NCBI GenBank assembly: GCA_031260765.1
Contig: JAISKX010000214.1
Coordinates: 1-6,553, forward strand
Direction of reading: 5' to 3'
Origin: Endomicrobium sp.
GTDB taxonomy: Bacteria; Elusimicrobiota; Endomicrobiia; Endomicrobiales; Endomicrobiaceae
DNA length: 6,553 nt
The notes under the pieces were generated by a model that saw only the letters and a list, made by a program, of their open reading frames with translations, ran no database searches and was not told the origin of the DNA. How positions within the stretch are numbered: position 1 is the stretch's first letter; each line of letters begins with the position of its first letter. The position numbers and the translations under genes are program-made. Positions 6,347 through 6,553 of this stretch are shown one piece after another.

Positions 6347-6538
6347 ATGCAAATCACTATCACAAAGCCAATCCACGAAGTGTCACGCCGTAGCGTAAGC
6401 GAAGGCGGACAGCCCAGCCCAGCCCAGCCCAGCCCAGCCCAGCCCAGCCCAGCCCAGCCCAGCCCAGCAACTCTCTATACATATAAATTCTTTCTTAAAT
6501 GTGCCGTTAAAAATTTGAGGGGCATTTATGTTTATTAA
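6347..6538 (+). CDS. Doubtful 63-residue ORF spanning the pentanucleotide repeat
   Basis: GAGGG lies eight bases before an ATG at 6347, just after the acetyltransferase stop, so the beginning MQITITKPIHEV could be translated. The frame then runs through the repeat element as RRSVSEGGQ and four PSPAQ-like periods before ending in about 20 unrelated residues. A five-base unit keeps every frame open, so openness across the array is no evidence of coding. The most likely reading is the start of a small gene overrun by repeat DNA, or no gene at all. Confidence 0.2.
   Translation: MQITITKPIHEVSRRSVSEGGQPSPAQPSPAQPSPAQPSPATLYTYKFFLKCAVKNLRGIYVY
6381..6411. repeat. GTCACGCC-type repeat with imperfect hairpin
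   Basis: TGTCACGCC (6381-6389) can pair with GGCGGACA (6404-6411) as eight base pairs with one bulged A around a 14-base loop. The left part GTCACGCCGTAGCGTAAGC resembles GTCACGCCATAGCTTTAGC at 5310-5328, differing at three of 19 positions. The element is GC-rich in an AT-rich region and abuts the pentanucleotide array. It is probably a small dispersed repeat, though no genome copy count is available. Confidence 0.5.
6410..6468. repeat. Pentanucleotide tandem array (AGCCC)n, G-quadruplex-forming on the minus strand
   Basis: Eleven perfect AGCCC units (6411-6465) are flanked by one matching base before and a partial unit AGC after, 59 bases without a mismatch. About 80 percent of the array is G or C, against an AT-rich surround. 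The minus strand reads GGGCT repeatedly, giving eleven GGG tracts with two-base loops, a canonical G-quadruplex pattern. Perfect short units of this kind slip during replication, so copy number is probably variable between cells or strains. Confidence 0.95.
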
Positions 6539-6553
6539 AAATTCAATAAATTT
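6528..6553 (+). CDS. Probable start of a further gene, cut by the window end
   Basis: GAGGGG with five bases before an ATG at 6528 is a strong ribosome site, and the eight complete codons (MFIKNSIN) stay open to the window end. Too little is present to name a family. The ribosome site lies in the right arm of a possible hairpin (6497-6505 with 6519-6527). Confidence 0.45.

Noticed and set aside
6410..6468. CRISPR array
   Set aside because: The units are five bases in direct contact with no spacers; this is a microsatellite.

Overview
The window comes from an AT-rich bacterial chromosome and has two parts. On the left is a dense leftward housekeeping operon (bases 1-5227, minus strand). On the right is a rightward accessory patch (about 5228-6553, plus strand) with a toxin-antitoxin-like GNAT locus, short repeats and a GC-rich pentanucleotide array. 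The sequence alone does not fix the organism. The gene content and an apparently non-discriminating AspRS fit an anaerobic or host-associated lineage; Elusimicrobiota (Endomicrobium-like) is a guess that was not tested.

The operon reads aspS, then a 7TM-HD phosphohydrolase of the PgpH/YqfF family, ybeY, a CBS-pair DUF21/CNNM membrane protein, and a second DUF21/CNNM paralogue that runs off the left edge. A good sigma70-type promoter (TTGAAA-N16-TAATAT with an extended -10) lies just upstream of aspS. Every junction overlaps: ATGA for aspS/pgpH and for the two CNNM genes, and longer overlaps on both sides of ybeY. The five genes are therefore probably one translationally coupled transcript linking tRNA charging, ribosome/rRNA maturation, c-di-AMP breakdown and divalent-cation transport. 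Three of its proteins are unusual. The PgpH homologue lacks the large N-terminal extracytoplasmic domain. YbeY has Asp where the third zinc-ligand His usually sits. The complete CNNM protein stops right after its CBS pair.

The accessory patch starts with a second promoter facing right (TTGTAT-N18-TATAAT). It is preceded by a 12-bp direct repeat carrying GTCACGCC. Downstream come a 15-codon mini-ORF, a 45-codon gene with a perfect Shine-Dalgarno, a related 62-codon gene interrupted by an amber codon at its seventh position, and a 180-residue GNAT-family acetyltransferase overlapping the end of the broken gene. This resembles a two-component toxin-antitoxin locus with a duplicated, partly decayed small partner. 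Another GTCACGCC-type repeat follows, then a 59-bp (AGCCC)n array whose complementary strand is a canonical G-quadruplex sequence, and finally the probable first codons of another gene at the right edge.
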